Made by a program: the position numbers and the translations under genes | Notes under the pieces: model-generated | What the model was told of the DNA's origin: nothing | Databases searched by the model: none | The model's input: the letters and a program-made list of their open reading frames with translations, nothing else | Assembly (NCBI GenBank): GCA_035539135.1 | Contig: DATLJD010000006.1 | Location: forward strand, 1-64,000 | Origin: JABFWF01 sp035539135 | GTDB lineage: Bacteria; Pseudomonadota; Gammaproteobacteria; Xanthomonadales; Xanthomonadaceae | Reading direction: 5' to 3' | DNA length: 64,000 bases | In this document: in pieces, positions 54,553 to 64,000 of the stretch | Position numbering within the stretch: the first letter of the stretch is position 1 | How the letters are laid out: every line of letters begins with the position of its first letter

Positions 54553-55362
54553 TCAGTGGGCGTGGTCGTGCCCCTGCGCCGTGGCCGGCTTGCGGAACTT
54601 GTACACGAACTGGTCGGTGTGGCCGCGGATGCCCTCGTCGAACACCTTGGCCTTGTGGTCGTCGGCCGGGTTGCGCAGCACGTCGCTCTCGCCGACGAAC
54701 TCGAAGCCCGCGGCTTCCACCTGCTGCTTCACCAGCGCCCCTTCGATGCGGTGCAGGGTCTCGGTGTCGCGCAGGCCGGATCCCGCTTCCGCGTCGTGGT
54801 CGATCACGATGTAGGTGCCGCCCGGCTTGAGCGCGTCGAACACCGCCTTGTTGAGCACCGCCGGATCGGTCGGGCCCATGAACTTGTCCGGATAGTCGTG
54901 GTAGTTCTGCGAGGTGAACACGACATCCACCGGCTCCGGCGTCTTCAGCGCATCCGCCGGCTGCTCCAGCAGTTCGACGTTCGGGTAGCTCGCCGGCAGC
55001 GCCTTGGTCTTGTCGGAGTACTTCGCCATCGGCGCGGGGATCGCCGCGTAGACCTTGCCGTCGGCGCCGACGACCTTGCTGAAGATCCGGGTGAAGTAAC
55101 CGCCGCCCGGCACCAGCTCGAGCACGGTGTCGCCGGGCTTGGCTTCGGAGAACGCCACGAGTTCGGCGCCGTGGCGGCGCGCGTCGTCGGCGCGATCGGC
55201 CTCGCGGCCGGCATCGGCCGCGGCCGCGGCGACGTAGGCGGGCACATCGGACGCGGCGGGTGCGGTAGGCGCGGTGGGCGCGGCAGTCGGCGGTTCGGCG
55301 GCGAAGGCCGAGCCGGCGACGGCAACGGCGAGGGCGAGCACGAGCGGGGAGAGACGAATCAT
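54553..55362 (-). CDS. Exported class I SAM-dependent methyltransferase-like protein
   Basis: A 269-residue protein with a Rossmann methyltransferase fold: motif I VLELVPGGGYFTRIFSKVVG, then VDVVFTSQNYHDYPDK and GGTYIVIDHDAEAGSG. It carries a clear signal peptide (SPLVLALAVAVAGSAFAAE) and a low-complexity Pro/Thr/Ala linker, and ends in the His-rich GHDHAH. A methyltransferase outside the cytosol would lack SAM, so the true role is unclear. The start at 55362 is supported by AAGGAG. REP-like palindromes lie upstream. Confidence 0.85.
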   Translation of the reverse strand: MIRLSPLVLALAVAVAGSAFAAEPPTAAPTAPTAPAASDVPAYVAAAAADAGREADRADDARRHGAELVAFSEAKPGDTVLELVPGGGYFTRIFSKVVGADGKVYAAIPAPMAKYSDKTKALPASYPNVELLEQPADALKTPEPVDVVFTSQNYHDYPDKFMGPTDPAVLNKAVFDALKPGGTYIVIDHDAEAGSGLRDTETLHRIEGALVKQQVEAAGFEFVGESDVLRNPADDHKAKVFDEGIRGHTDQFVYKFRKPATAQGHDHAH

Positions 55363-55499
55363 GGACGGCACTCCTTGCGTGGGGGTTGGGGCACGCACGC
55401 TAGCAGGCCCGCGCCCCGCCCGCATGCCGCGCCGCGGCGAGCCCGCGATGCCGCCAGAATCGGCACGATGCGCGCGGGGACCCTCCCGCCGCCGGCAGT

Positions 55500-55797
55500 T
55501 CCCCCTCTCCCGTTTACGGGAGAAGGGCCGGGGTGAGGGCGCTCCTGCTTTGGCCCCCTCCCCCGCAAAGCGGGGGAGGGTTGGGGAGGGGGTGAGTCTT
55601 TCGCCAACAGCCGCACCCTCACCCTCGCGCTGACGCGCTCGACCTCTCCCGCCAGCGGGAGAGGTGACAGCAAACGCAGCGACTCGCAGCCTCCCGCACT
55701 CCCCTCTCCCGCCTGCGGAGAGGGCTGGGGTGAGGGCGCTCTTGCTTTTGCCCCCTCCCCCGCGCAGCGGGGGAGGGCTGGGGAGGGGGTGAGTCAC
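55500..55797. repeat. Cluster of REP-like palindromes (right, inverted)
   Basis: Same units as at 45732-46045 but in reverse order and orientation. The stretch with GGTGAGTCTTTCGCCAACAG and the GACCTCTCCCG hairpin is the reverse complement of about 45876-45985, with few differences. Fills the methyltransferase-hutU divergent gap. The remainder of 55363-55847 holds only the hutU -10. Confidence 0.88.
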
Positions 55798-55801
55798 CCG
55801 G

Positions 55802-55810
55802 TGCAATAAT
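55802..55810 (+). promoter_or_regulatory. Extended -10 promoter candidate for hutU
   Basis: TGCAATAAT (TGn plus AATAAT) lies immediately downstream of the REP-like cluster, 37 bases before the hutU ATG. No -35 is visible because the palindromic repeat occupies that position. Confidence 0.45.
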
Positions 55811-55847
55811 CCCGATCTGTTTTCCGCACCCGCAGGCCCCAAGCCCC

Positions 55848-57512
<1,665 letters not shown>

Positions 57513-57566
57513 AGTGCGTCACGCGCTCTTTCGCCATCGGTACAGGTCACGGGGAGAAGTTGAAGG

Positions 57567-59273
57567 ATGTCATTGGAGTCGCAAGCAAGGCGCTTTATCG
57601 AAACATTGCGCGAACTTGGAGGAAGCGCCGGCAACCAGCGGCTTCTGAACGAGATCGGGTGGGCCGAAAGTACGTATCAGCGAGTCAAGGACCATTTAGT
57701 CGAGGAGGGCGTGATCGTGCCCGGTCGCGGCCGTGGTGGTTCCGTGGCGCTCGCTGCAGCCCCCAAGACCGAAAGGCGTGCCAAGTCGAAACAGGCCCAT
57801 GAAGCACACGCCGGCGGCCGCAATGCCTATGCGCAGGCCTTCAATGCCATCGACAAGGCCATGCGCAACGACGAAGGCCTGGCTTCCGAACTGGACTACG
57901 CCGAGCAGACCTCGTGGTTGCTGTTCCTGAAGTATCTTGACGACATGGAACACGAGTGGGCGGACGAAGCCGTACTCAAGGGCAAGACCTACCAGGCCAT
58001 CCTCACTAAACCGTACCGCTGGCAAGACTGGGCCGCGCCGAAGACGAAAGACGGCAAGCCCGATCCCAACGCCCGTACCGGCGACGACCTGATCGAATTC
58101 GTCAACGGCAAGCTGATCCCGCATCTCAAGTCGTTCAAGGACAGCAGCGTTCAGGCCGACAGCCTGCAGTACAAGATCGGCGAGATTTTCTCGGAGATCG
58201 CCAACCGCTTCCGCTCCGGCTACACCTTGCGTGACGTGTTACAGATTGTGGACACGCTGAGCTTCGGCAGTTCCGAGGCCAAGCACGAACTGTCAGACCT
58301 GTACGAAACCCGCATCAAGCGCATGGGTAATGCCGGCCGCAACGGCGGTGAGTACTACACCCCGCGTCCGCTGATCCGCGCGATGATCCAGGTAGTGCAG
58401 CCGCAGGTGGGCGAGACCATCTACGACGGCGCCTGCGGCAGCGCCGGCTTCCTGTGCGAGGCTTGGGAACATTTGCGCCGCAACGACCTCTCCGCGAAGG
58501 ACTGGGACACCCTGCAGCGCAGGACCTTCTACGGGCAGGAGAAGAAGTCGCTGGCCTACGTGCTGGGCGTGATGAACATGATCCTGCACGGCATCGACGC
58601 GCCCAACATCCGCCACGCCAACACGTTGTCGGAAAACGTCATGGACATCCAGCAGAAGGATCGCCACGACATCGTGCTGGCCAATCCGCCGTTCGGCGGC
58701 GGCGAGCGCCGCGAGGTGCAGCAGAACTTCCCGATCCGCAGCTCGGAGACGGCCTACCTGTTCCTGCAGCACTTCATCCGCAAGCTCAAGGCCGGCGGCC
58801 GCGGCGCCGTGGTGATCAAGAACACGTTCCTCAGCAATACCGACAACGCCAGCGTGGCACTGCGCCGCGAGCTGTTGGCCAGTTGCAACCTGCACACCGT
58901 GCTGGACTGCCCGGCCGGTACCTTCCAGGGCGCCGGAGTGAAGACCGTGGTGCTTTTCTTCGACAAGGGCGCGCCGACGCGGCGCATCTGGTACTACCAG
59001 CTCGATCCTGGTCGTGCACTGGGCAAGACCAACCCGCTGAATGACGCCGACCTTGCCGAATTCGTGCGCTACCAGAAGGCCAAGACCACGGGCGAGAAGA
59101 GCTGGATCGTTGAGGTCGCCGACGTGGACGAGGCGACCTGCGACCTGTCGGTGAAGAATCCGCATGCCCCGGAAGCGGCGCCGGAGCGCACGCCGAAGCA
59201 GATCATCGACGACATACTGGCACGCGATGCGGAGACGGCGAAGCTGCTGGCGCAGGTGAGGGCGATTTTGTGA
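57567..59273 (+). CDS. hsdM: Type I restriction-modification methyltransferase subunit with N-terminal winged helix
   Basis: A 568-residue N6-adenine methyltransferase subunit. Residues 1-60 (FIETLRELGGSAGNQRLLNE, STYQRVKDHLVEEGVIVPGR) look like a winged helix-turn-helix joined by a basic linker to the normal HsdM: helical N-terminal domain (about 85-215), GGEYYTPRPLI, SAM motif I DGACGSAGFL near 286 (usually DPACGTGGFL), and catalytic NPPFGGG near 372. Uses SAM with HsdS to methylate both strands of the target. Its stop overlaps the hsdS start by GTGA. Codon use is less GC-biased than in hutU, suggesting transfer. Confidence 0.95.
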   Translation: MSLESQARRFIETLRELGGSAGNQRLLNEIGWAESTYQRVKDHLVEEGVIVPGRGRGGSVALAAAPKTERRAKSKQAHEAHAGGRNAYAQAFNAIDKAMRNDEGLASELDYAEQTSWLLFLKYLDDMEHEWADEAVLKGKTYQAILTKPYRWQDWAAPKTKDGKPDPNARTGDDLIEFVNGKLIPHLKSFKDSSVQADSLQYKIGEIFSEIANRFRSGYTLRDVLQIVDTLSFGSSEAKHELSDLYETRIKRMGNAGRNGGEYYTPRPLIRAMIQVVQPQVGETIYDGACGSAGFLCEAWEHLRRNDLSAKDWDTLQRRTFYGQEKKSLAYVLGVMNMILHGIDAPNIRHANTLSENVMDIQQKDRHDIVLANPPFGGGERREVQQNFPIRSSETAYLFLQHFIRKLKAGGRGAVVIKNTFLSNTDNASVALRRELLASCNLHTVLDCPAGTFQGAGVKTVVLFFDKGAPTRRIWYYQLDPGRALGKTNPLNDADLAEFVRYQKAKTTGEKSWIVEVADVDEATCDLSVKNPHAPEAAPERTPKQIIDDILARDAETAKLLAQVRAIL

Positions 59274-60478
59274 GTTCCATTTGGGATTGCGCACCTCTGA
59301 GGGAGTTGTGTGACTTTCACAATGGCTTGTGGACTGGCAAGAAGGGTCCGTTTCAGACCGCAAAGATCATCAGGAATACGAACTTCACGCCCGATGGTCG
59401 GATTGACTTATCCGATGTCGCCACGCTGCAGGTGGAGACGAGGCATCTCGCCAAACGCCGTCTAAAAAAGGGCGACATAATCATCGAAAAGTCTGGTGGC
59501 GGTCCAAAGCAACCAGTCGGTCGCGTCGTCTTGTTCCAGCTGGATGCTGAGGATTACTCGTTCAGCAATTTCACAAGCGTTATTCGGGTCAAGCATCCGA
59601 ACAGGCTGGACTCAACTTATCTGCATCGCGTTTTGTACTGGTGGTACCTCAGTGGCCTTACCGAGCCACTCCAGCGACGTTCGACGGGAATCCGCAATCT
59701 GGATTTCGATGCCTATAAGAGCTTAGAAGTGCCGTTGCCACCGCTGGACGAACAGGAGCGCATCGTCGCGGTGCTCGATCAGGCCTTCGCCTCCCTCGAC
59801 CGCGCTCGAGTCAACGCCGAGGCAAATCTTGCCGACATCGATTCATTACTCACGCGGGCAACGGCCGAGATTTTTACTGGAGTTGTTGAAGTTGGGAGGC
59901 TATCCGCTGTTTCTGAGGTGGCTGACCATTGCCTCGGAAAGATGTTGGACAGGAACAAGAATACGGGAGAGCTGAGGCCCTACCTGCGCAACATGAACGT
60001 CCGCTGGTTCGAGATCGATCAATCAGATTTGTTGGAGATGAGGATTGAGGACAGGGAGGTTGAACGTTACCTCGTCAAAAAAGGTGACCTGTTGATCTGC
60101 GAGGGGGGCTATCCCGGACGCGCTTCAATTTACGATTCGGATGCTCCCATTTTCTTCCAGAAGGCCTTGCACAGGGTTCGCTTTCGGTCCTCTGTGATGA
60201 GCAAGGTCCTGATGTATTGGCTGCATCTCCAAGATAGAACCGGTGCCCTCAAGGATCACTTCACTGGCGCGGGGATTCAGCATTTCACAGGTCAGGCGCT
60301 CGCTCGCTTTAGGATGCCGGTAGCCGATGAGAAGGTGTTGGTTGCGGCGGTGGCGCGGTTGGATGCCTTGCACCAGAGCATTGCTGATCTATCAGTTGGA
60401 GTTCGTCAGAAGCTCGCCCACATCACCCGGCTCCGCAAATCGCTCTTGCAAGCCGCATTCTCCGGCCAGCTGACCTGA
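59270..60478 (+). CDS. hsdS: Type I restriction-modification specificity subunit
   Basis: DNA-recognition subunit, 402 residues, with two target recognition domains: about 1-150 and 205-345. The first is followed by the conserved spacer PLPPLDEQERIVAVLDQAFA and a coiled-coil helix; the second by ITRLRKSLLQAAFSGQLT at the C-terminus. The two half-sites cannot be deduced. It starts at GTG overlapping the hsdM stop. Both recognition domains are markedly richer in A and T than any other gene in the window, as expected for segments exchanged by recombination. The toxin-antitoxin genes follow. Confidence 0.93.
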   Translation: MSSIWDCAPLRELCDFHNGLWTGKKGPFQTAKIIRNTNFTPDGRIDLSDVATLQVETRHLAKRRLKKGDIIIEKSGGGPKQPVGRVVLFQLDAEDYSFSNFTSVIRVKHPNRLDSTYLHRVLYWWYLSGLTEPLQRRSTGIRNLDFDAYKSLEVPLPPLDEQERIVAVLDQAFASLDRARVNAEANLADIDSLLTRATAEIFTGVVEVGRLSAVSEVADHCLGKMLDRNKNTGELRPYLRNMNVRWFEIDQSDLLEMRIEDREVERYLVKKGDLLICEGGYPGRASIYDSDAPIFFQKALHRVRFRSSVMSKVLMYWLHLQDRTGALKDHFTGAGIQHFTGQALARFRMPVADEKVLVAAVARLDALHQSIADLSVGVRQKLAHITRLRKSLLQAAFSGQLT

Positions 60479-60498
60479 GCCCCGCTGGCGGGCGGCAT

Positions 60499-60541
60499 GT
60501 AGCACAGATGTGCTACTATGGCGATAGGCCATCGCCGGGAG
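60499..60541 (+). promoter_or_regulatory. Promoter-operator of the toxin-antitoxin pair
   Basis: A perfect palindrome GTAGCACA-GA-TGTGCTAC (60499-60516) overlaps the extended -10 TGC-TACTAT (60511-60519). A second inverted repeat, GGCGAT-AGGCC-ATCGCC (60520-60536), follows at once, then GGGAG and the antitoxin ATG. Binding of the RHH antitoxin here would block transcription, so autoregulation is likely. Confidence 0.75.
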
Positions 60542-60547
60542 TCCATC

Positions 60548-60832
60548 ATGAGCACCACCACCATTCGCCTGCCGGACGCCCTTAAGGCTCGCATCGCCAA
60601 GGCCGCGGAAGCGGCCGGCACCACCTCGCATAACTTCATCCTGGAAGCCATCGCCGAGAAGGCCGAGCAGACCGAACGCCGCGCCGAGTTCCATGCGCTG
60701 GCCGACCAGCGCTACGCGAAATTCCTGGACAGCGGCGAAAGCATTCCGTGGGACGACGCGCGCGCCTGGTTGAGAGAACGCATCGCCGGGAAGCGGGTGA
60801 AGCGTCCCGCGGTCAGGAAGCAGGCCCGCTGA
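60548..60832 (+). CDS. Ribbon-helix-helix antitoxin
   Basis: A 94-residue protein with an N-terminal RHH DNA-binding segment (TTTIRLPDALKARIAKAAEA, then AGTTSHNFILEAIAEKAEQT) and a C-terminal toxin-binding tail (SIPWDDARAWLRERIAGKRV). Expected to repress its own promoter at the adjacent palindrome and neutralise the toxin encoded one base downstream. The ATG at 60548 has GGGAG before it; an ATG at 60518 is inside the promoter. Lies between hsdS and hsdR. Confidence 0.9.
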   Translation: MSTTTIRLPDALKARIAKAAEAAGTTSHNFILEAIAEKAEQTERRAEFHALADQRYAKFLDSGESIPWDDARAWLRERIAGKRVKRPAVRKQAR

Positions 60833-60833
60833 G

Positions 60834-61133
60834 ATGGCGCGGGTCCGGCTGGTGCCTGCGGTGCTGGACGACCTGGACCGCATTGTCGAGCATCTGCACC
60901 AGCATGACGTGGAGGATGCCGCGACGCGGGTGGAGCAGATCGTCAGCGCCCTCGACGTGCTGGCCGATAATCCGCTGATTGGGCGCCCGGCCGGGGAGGA
61001 CCGCCGGGAACTGCTGATCGGGCGCGATACACGGGGCTACGTGGCGCTATATCGTTACTTGCCGGTGATCGACACCGCGCTTGTCCTGGCGATCCGCGCG
61101 CAACGCGAGGGGGGCTATGCACGCGACGAGTGA
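60834..61133 (+). CDS. ParE/RelE-superfamily toxin
   Basis: A 99-residue protein with the family pattern VRLVPAVLDDLDRIVEHLHQ, VSALDVLADNPLIGRPAGED, RRELLIGRDTRGYVALYRYL and VLAIRAQREGGYARD. Could poison gyrase (ParE) or cleave mRNA (RelE); the D-L-x-x-I-x-x-x and RGYVALYRY pattern leans to ParE. Starts one base after the antitoxin stop, and its end overlaps the hsdR start by 17 bases, coupling the toxin gene to the restriction subunit gene. Confidence 0.9.
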   Translation: MARVRLVPAVLDDLDRIVEHLHQHDVEDAATRVEQIVSALDVLADNPLIGRPAGEDRRELLIGRDTRGYVALYRYLPVIDTALVLAIRAQREGGYARDE

Positions 61134-63513
61134 AACCGAAGCCGACACCCGGGCCAACCGCATCGACCCGGTGTTGCGCGATGCCGGCTGGGGCGTGGTC
61201 GAAGGCGCGTACATCCATCGTGAGCTGATCTGCCCCGGTCGCATCCTCGCCGGCGGCCAACGCGGCACCGCGCTGGCGGCGGACTACGTGCTCAGCTACC
61301 GCGGCCGCAAGCTGGCGGTAATTGAGGCCAAGCGGGCCGGCCTGGGGCACAGTGCCGGCGTCGGCCAAGCCAAGGACTATGCAGGGCGGCTGAAAACGCG
61401 CTTCGCCTACGCCACCAACGGCATCGGTTGGTACGGCATCGACATGCAGACCGGGAAGGAGGGCGACTTGGCCCTGCCGTTCCCCACGCCGGACGAACTG
61501 TGGCAGCGCTGCTTCCCGCAGGGCAACGACTGGCGTGACCGCTTCGGCGCGGTCCAGTTCGAAACCGGCGGCGGCAAGTGGCAGCCGCGCTACTACCAGC
61601 ACAACGCCATCACCGCCGTGCTGGACGCCATAGCGCAAGGCAGGGATCGCATCCTGCTGACCCTGGCCACCGGCACGGGCAAGACCTCCATCGCCTTCCA
61701 GATCGCCTGGAAGCTCTTCCAGTCGAAGTGGAACCTCAGCCGCGACCCGGTGCGCCGGCCGCGCATCCTGTTCCTTGCAGATCGCAACATCCTGGCTGAC
61801 CAGGCCTACAACGCCTTCAGCGCGTTCGATCCGCATGCACTGTGCCGCATCCGCCCGGATGAGATCCGGCGGCGTGGTGGGATCCCGCGGAATGCCAGCG
61901 TGTTCTTCACCATCTTCCAGACGTTCATGACCGGTGGCGGCGAATCGGAAGCGCAGCAGTTCACCTTCGAAGGCTACGAGCCGGACTTCTTCGATTTCAT
62001 CGTCATCGACGAGTGCCATCGTGGCGGTGCCCGCGACGAGAGCACCTGGCGCGGCATCCTCGAGTACTTCAAGCCTGCGGTGCAGCTTGGTTTGACCGCC
62101 ACGCCAAAGCGCGATGTGAACGTCGATACCTACGCCTACTTCGGCGAGCCGGTCTACACCTATGCGCTGAAGGAAGGCATCGGCGACGGCTTCCTGACCC
62201 CGTTCAAGGTGCGGCAGATGGCCTCGACGATGGACGAGTACAAGTTCTCCGACGGAGACGAAGTGCTGGCCGGCGAACTGGACCGCGACCGGACCTACAC
62301 CGAGGCCGACTTCAATACCCGGCTGGTCATCGACCAGCGCGAGAAGAGCCGGGTCCACGAGTTCATGGACCAGATCGATCAGCGCCAGAAGACTCTGGTG
62401 TTCTGCGCCACGCAGGACCACGCGGCCCGCGTGCGCAACTTCATCAACCAGGTCAAGGACAATCCCGATCCGCATTACTGCGAACGGGTCACCGCCGACG
62501 ATGGCGAGCTGGGCGAACGCCACCTGCGCGAGTTCCAGGACAACGAAAAGACCTTGCCCACCATCCTGACCACCTCGCAGAAGCTTTCGACCGGAGTCGA
62601 CGCACTCAATATCCGGAACATCGTGCTCTTGCGGCCGATCAAGTCGATGGTGGAGTTCAAGCAGATTATCGGCCGTGGAACGCGTACCTTCGAAGGCAAG
62701 GACTACTTCACGATCTACGACTTCGTGAAGGCCTGCGAGCATTTCGAGGATCCGGAGTGGGATGGGGAACCACTGCCTCCGGATCCGCCCGGCAGTCCCC
62801 GGCCACCGCGAGGCGATGGCGACGATCCCCGCCCGCCGCCGGAAACCACAGGCGGTGGTGTGGAAGAGCCGCCTCCGCCCGAACGGGTCGTGGTGAAGCT
62901 GTCGGATGGCAAGGAACGCAGCATTCGTTACATCGGCGCAACGACCTATTGGCACGAGGGTCGACAGATCACGGCGCAGGAGTTCATGCAGCAGTTGTTC
63001 GGGGATCTTGGCACCCTGGTCACGGATGAGGACGAACTGCGTACCATCTGGAGCGACCCGGACCGCAGGGAGTCCTTCATCCAGCGGCTGGCCGACCTGG
63101 GTTACGACAGCGAGCGCCTGGATGATATGCGGCGCCTGATCGATGCGCCGAACAGCGACATATTCGACGTGCTCGCCTACGTACGATTTACGCTGACGCC
63201 GTTGGCCCGCTCGCAACGCGTGCAGGCCGCCAAGGCAACCGGCATGGATGGCTACGAACGCGAAATGCGGGCGTTCCTCGAGTTCGTACTGGACAAGTAC
63301 CAGTACGAGGGGGTCGGTGAACTGGCTAGTGGCAAGGTGGCCGACTTCCTGCGCATCCGCTACGGTGGCGTCAACGACGCCAAGCGAGTCTTGGGGAACG
63401 TGGACCAGATTCGCCGCGCGTTCGTAGGTATCCAGGCGCACCTGTTCCGAGGGCGGGCGACTGACACCAGTTCCGCGCTCGGAACGTCTACTACCGTTGG
63501 TGCCACGGACTAG
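61117..63513 (+). CDS. hsdR: Type I restriction enzyme endonuclease/translocase subunit
   Basis: A 798-residue motor and nuclease subunit. PD-(D/E)xK nuclease: D56 in AADYVLSYRG and E70-A-K72 in AVIEAKRAG. SF2 helicase: Walker A ATGTGKT at 184-190, DECH at 298-301 (FIVIDECHRGG), LTATPKRD, and GRGTRTFEGKD in the second RecA domain. A Pro/Gly-rich linker (about 550-590) leads to the C-terminal HsdM/S-binding domain. It is shorter than EcoKI HsdR and resembles the family with an early nuclease domain. ATG 61117 lies inside the toxin gene. No terminator is visible after it. Confidence 0.94.
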   Translation: MHATSETEADTRANRIDPVLRDAGWGVVEGAYIHRELICPGRILAGGQRGTALAADYVLSYRGRKLAVIEAKRAGLGHSAGVGQAKDYAGRLKTRFAYATNGIGWYGIDMQTGKEGDLALPFPTPDELWQRCFPQGNDWRDRFGAVQFETGGGKWQPRYYQHNAITAVLDAIAQGRDRILLTLATGTGKTSIAFQIAWKLFQSKWNLSRDPVRRPRILFLADRNILADQAYNAFSAFDPHALCRIRPDEIRRRGGIPRNASVFFTIFQTFMTGGGESEAQQFTFEGYEPDFFDFIVIDECHRGGARDESTWRGILEYFKPAVQLGLTATPKRDVNVDTYAYFGEPVYTYALKEGIGDGFLTPFKVRQMASTMDEYKFSDGDEVLAGELDRDRTYTEADFNTRLVIDQREKSRVHEFMDQIDQRQKTLVFCATQDHAARVRNFINQVKDNPDPHYCERVTADDGELGERHLREFQDNEKTLPTILTTSQKLSTGVDALNIRNIVLLRPIKSMVEFKQIIGRGTRTFEGKDYFTIYDFVKACEHFEDPEWDGEPLPPDPPGSPRPPRGDGDDPRPPPETTGGGVEEPPPPERVVVKLSDGKERSIRYIGATTYWHEGRQITAQEFMQQLFGDLGTLVTDEDELRTIWSDPDRRESFIQRLADLGYDSERLDDMRRLIDAPNSDIFDVLAYVRFTLTPLARSQRVQAAKATGMDGYEREMRAFLEFVLDKYQYEGVGELASGKVADFLRIRYGGVNDAKRVLGNVDQIRRAFVGIQAHLFRGRATDTSSALGTSTTVGATD

Positions 63514-63582
63514 CCAACCCTAAATTTGGGCGCACCAACGGGGTCAGGTTCGCTTTCGAGCAACGGTCGCACAACAGGCTGG

Positions 63583-64000
63583 TCACTCCGCTGGTCGCAA
63601 TAGCTCCGGCCTTTGCTGTTCGATCCACGCGTGGGTATGTGAGAGCAGTGCTCGCGCCCGCTCGATGCATTCGCGCACGGTATCCGGGTCCATCAGATCG
63701 CCCGAATAGTCGTTGACGTTGCGCTTCCTGCGCAGGGCATCCAGGATCACCCACTCGCTGCGTTCGACGCCGAGCGTCAGTGGCAGCGCCTGGATCATCG
63801 TCTGGTGGTGCCCCGGCGTGCTGGTGGCCGGGCGATAGCCGTGCGCGGCAAGCCCGACCAGCGCGCACTGCATGATGGCCTTGTAGGCGCAGTCGAAGCG
63901 CGTCTCGTCGCTGATGCCCTTCGCGCCTGCGTCCGCCAGGTTGCGCGCCGCGGCGGCCAGCAGGCGCTGCACCTCGACGGGCCTCGCGGCATGCGGGGCG
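63583..64000 (-). CDS. HEPN-like domain protein (5' end beyond window)
   Basis: The C-terminal part of a helical protein, at least 139 residues, continuing past the window edge. Seen: RFDCAYKAIMQCALVGLAAH, GYRPATSTPGHHQTMIQ, LDALRRKRNVNDYSG and RARALLSHTHAWIEQQRPEL. The arrangement of helices and the LRRKRNVNDY stretch resemble HEPN proteins, often ribonucleases or antitoxin partners, but the canonical Rx4-6H is not evident. A GTG at 63972 is only an internal possibility, as the frame stays open upstream. Convergent with hsdR; the 69 bases between (63514-63582) show nothing beyond short AT-rich sequence. Confidence 0.55.
   Translation of the reverse strand, partial: APHAARPVEVQRLLAAAARNLADAGAKGISDETRFDCAYKAIMQCALVGLAAHGYRPATSTPGHHQTMIQALPLTLGVERSEWVILDALRRKRNVNDYSGDLMDPDTVRECIERARALLSHTHAWIEQQRPELLRPAE

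Noticed and set aside
60518..60547. Upstream ATG for the antitoxin
   Set aside because: It lies within the predicted -10 and operator; the ATG at 60548 has a Shine-Dalgarno and gives the normal RHH N-terminus.
63540..63560. GGGGTCAGGTTCGCTTT as an insertion-sequence end
   Set aside because: It resembles sequences seen near some repeat-associated transposases, but no inverted partner, target duplication or transposase is present.

Overview
The window is very GC-rich chromosomal DNA from a gammaproteobacterium, most likely of the Xanthomonadaceae/Lysobacteraceae (Lysobacter-Luteimonas-like). This is inferred from protein character and from gene order (queA-tgt-yajC-secD-secF; pyrH/frr-uppS-cdsA-dxr-rseP-bamA-lpxD-fabZ-lpxA-lpxB-rnhB; dnaE; accA; fabA-fabB), not from a database search. 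No rRNA, tRNA, CRISPR array, prophage or intact insertion sequence was seen.

Layout. 0-2.5 kb: a structured repeat, a class III aminotransferase and a divergent Lrp/AsnC regulator. 2.5-8.1 kb: tRNA queuosine genes queA-tgt, then yajC-secD-secF, closed by a strong two-way terminator. 8.2-13 kb: suhB, trmJ, and a periplasmic binding protein that overlaps a membrane GGDEF-EAL protein. 13-16.2 kb: an alpha/beta hydrolase and accA, between two more copies of the repeat. 16.2-23.5 kb: dnaE, then an accessory stretch with a CadC-like winged-helix/TPR regulator and small proteins. 23.5-36.9 kb: a long minus-strand cluster for RNase H II, lipid A, the outer-membrane assembly machine, isoprenoid/phospholipid/undecaprenyl synthesis, ribosome recycling and UMP kinase, with a cation efflux gene between frr and pyrH. 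36.9-39.1 kb: fabA-fabB. 39.1-45.7 kb: three small hydrophilic or acidic proteins, a TPR-sulfotransferase beside a TonB-dependent receptor, and a periplasmic cyclophilin. 45.7-55.8 kb: a block flanked by two inverted clusters of REP-like palindromes, holding an acyl-CoA dehydrogenase, a PutP-type symporter, hutF, two related small secreted proteins on either side of a nucleotide pyrophosphatase lipoprotein, a metallo-beta-lactamase-fold hydrolase and an exported methyltransferase. 55.8-57.5 kb: hutU. 57.5-64 kb: a defence island, hsdM-hsdS-[RHH antitoxin-ParE/RelE toxin]-hsdR, with a HEPN-like gene running off the right edge.

The most unusual structures are: (i) a dispersed element of about 390 bp made of nested hairpins (three copies), in which two stems keep pairing through compensatory changes; (ii) a toxin-antitoxin pair inside a type I restriction operon, with an 18-bp palindrome covering the predicted -10; (iii) three 11-bp direct repeats, one helical turn each, in front of a winged-helix regulator gene; (iv) a stand-alone binding protein coupled by ATGA overlap to a c-di-GMP enzyme; (v) a sulfotransferase-TonB receptor pair. 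Most of the rest is conserved housekeeping sequence. Starts were chosen from family N-termini, gene overlaps and Shine-Dalgarno sequences, so alternatives are stated where they matter.
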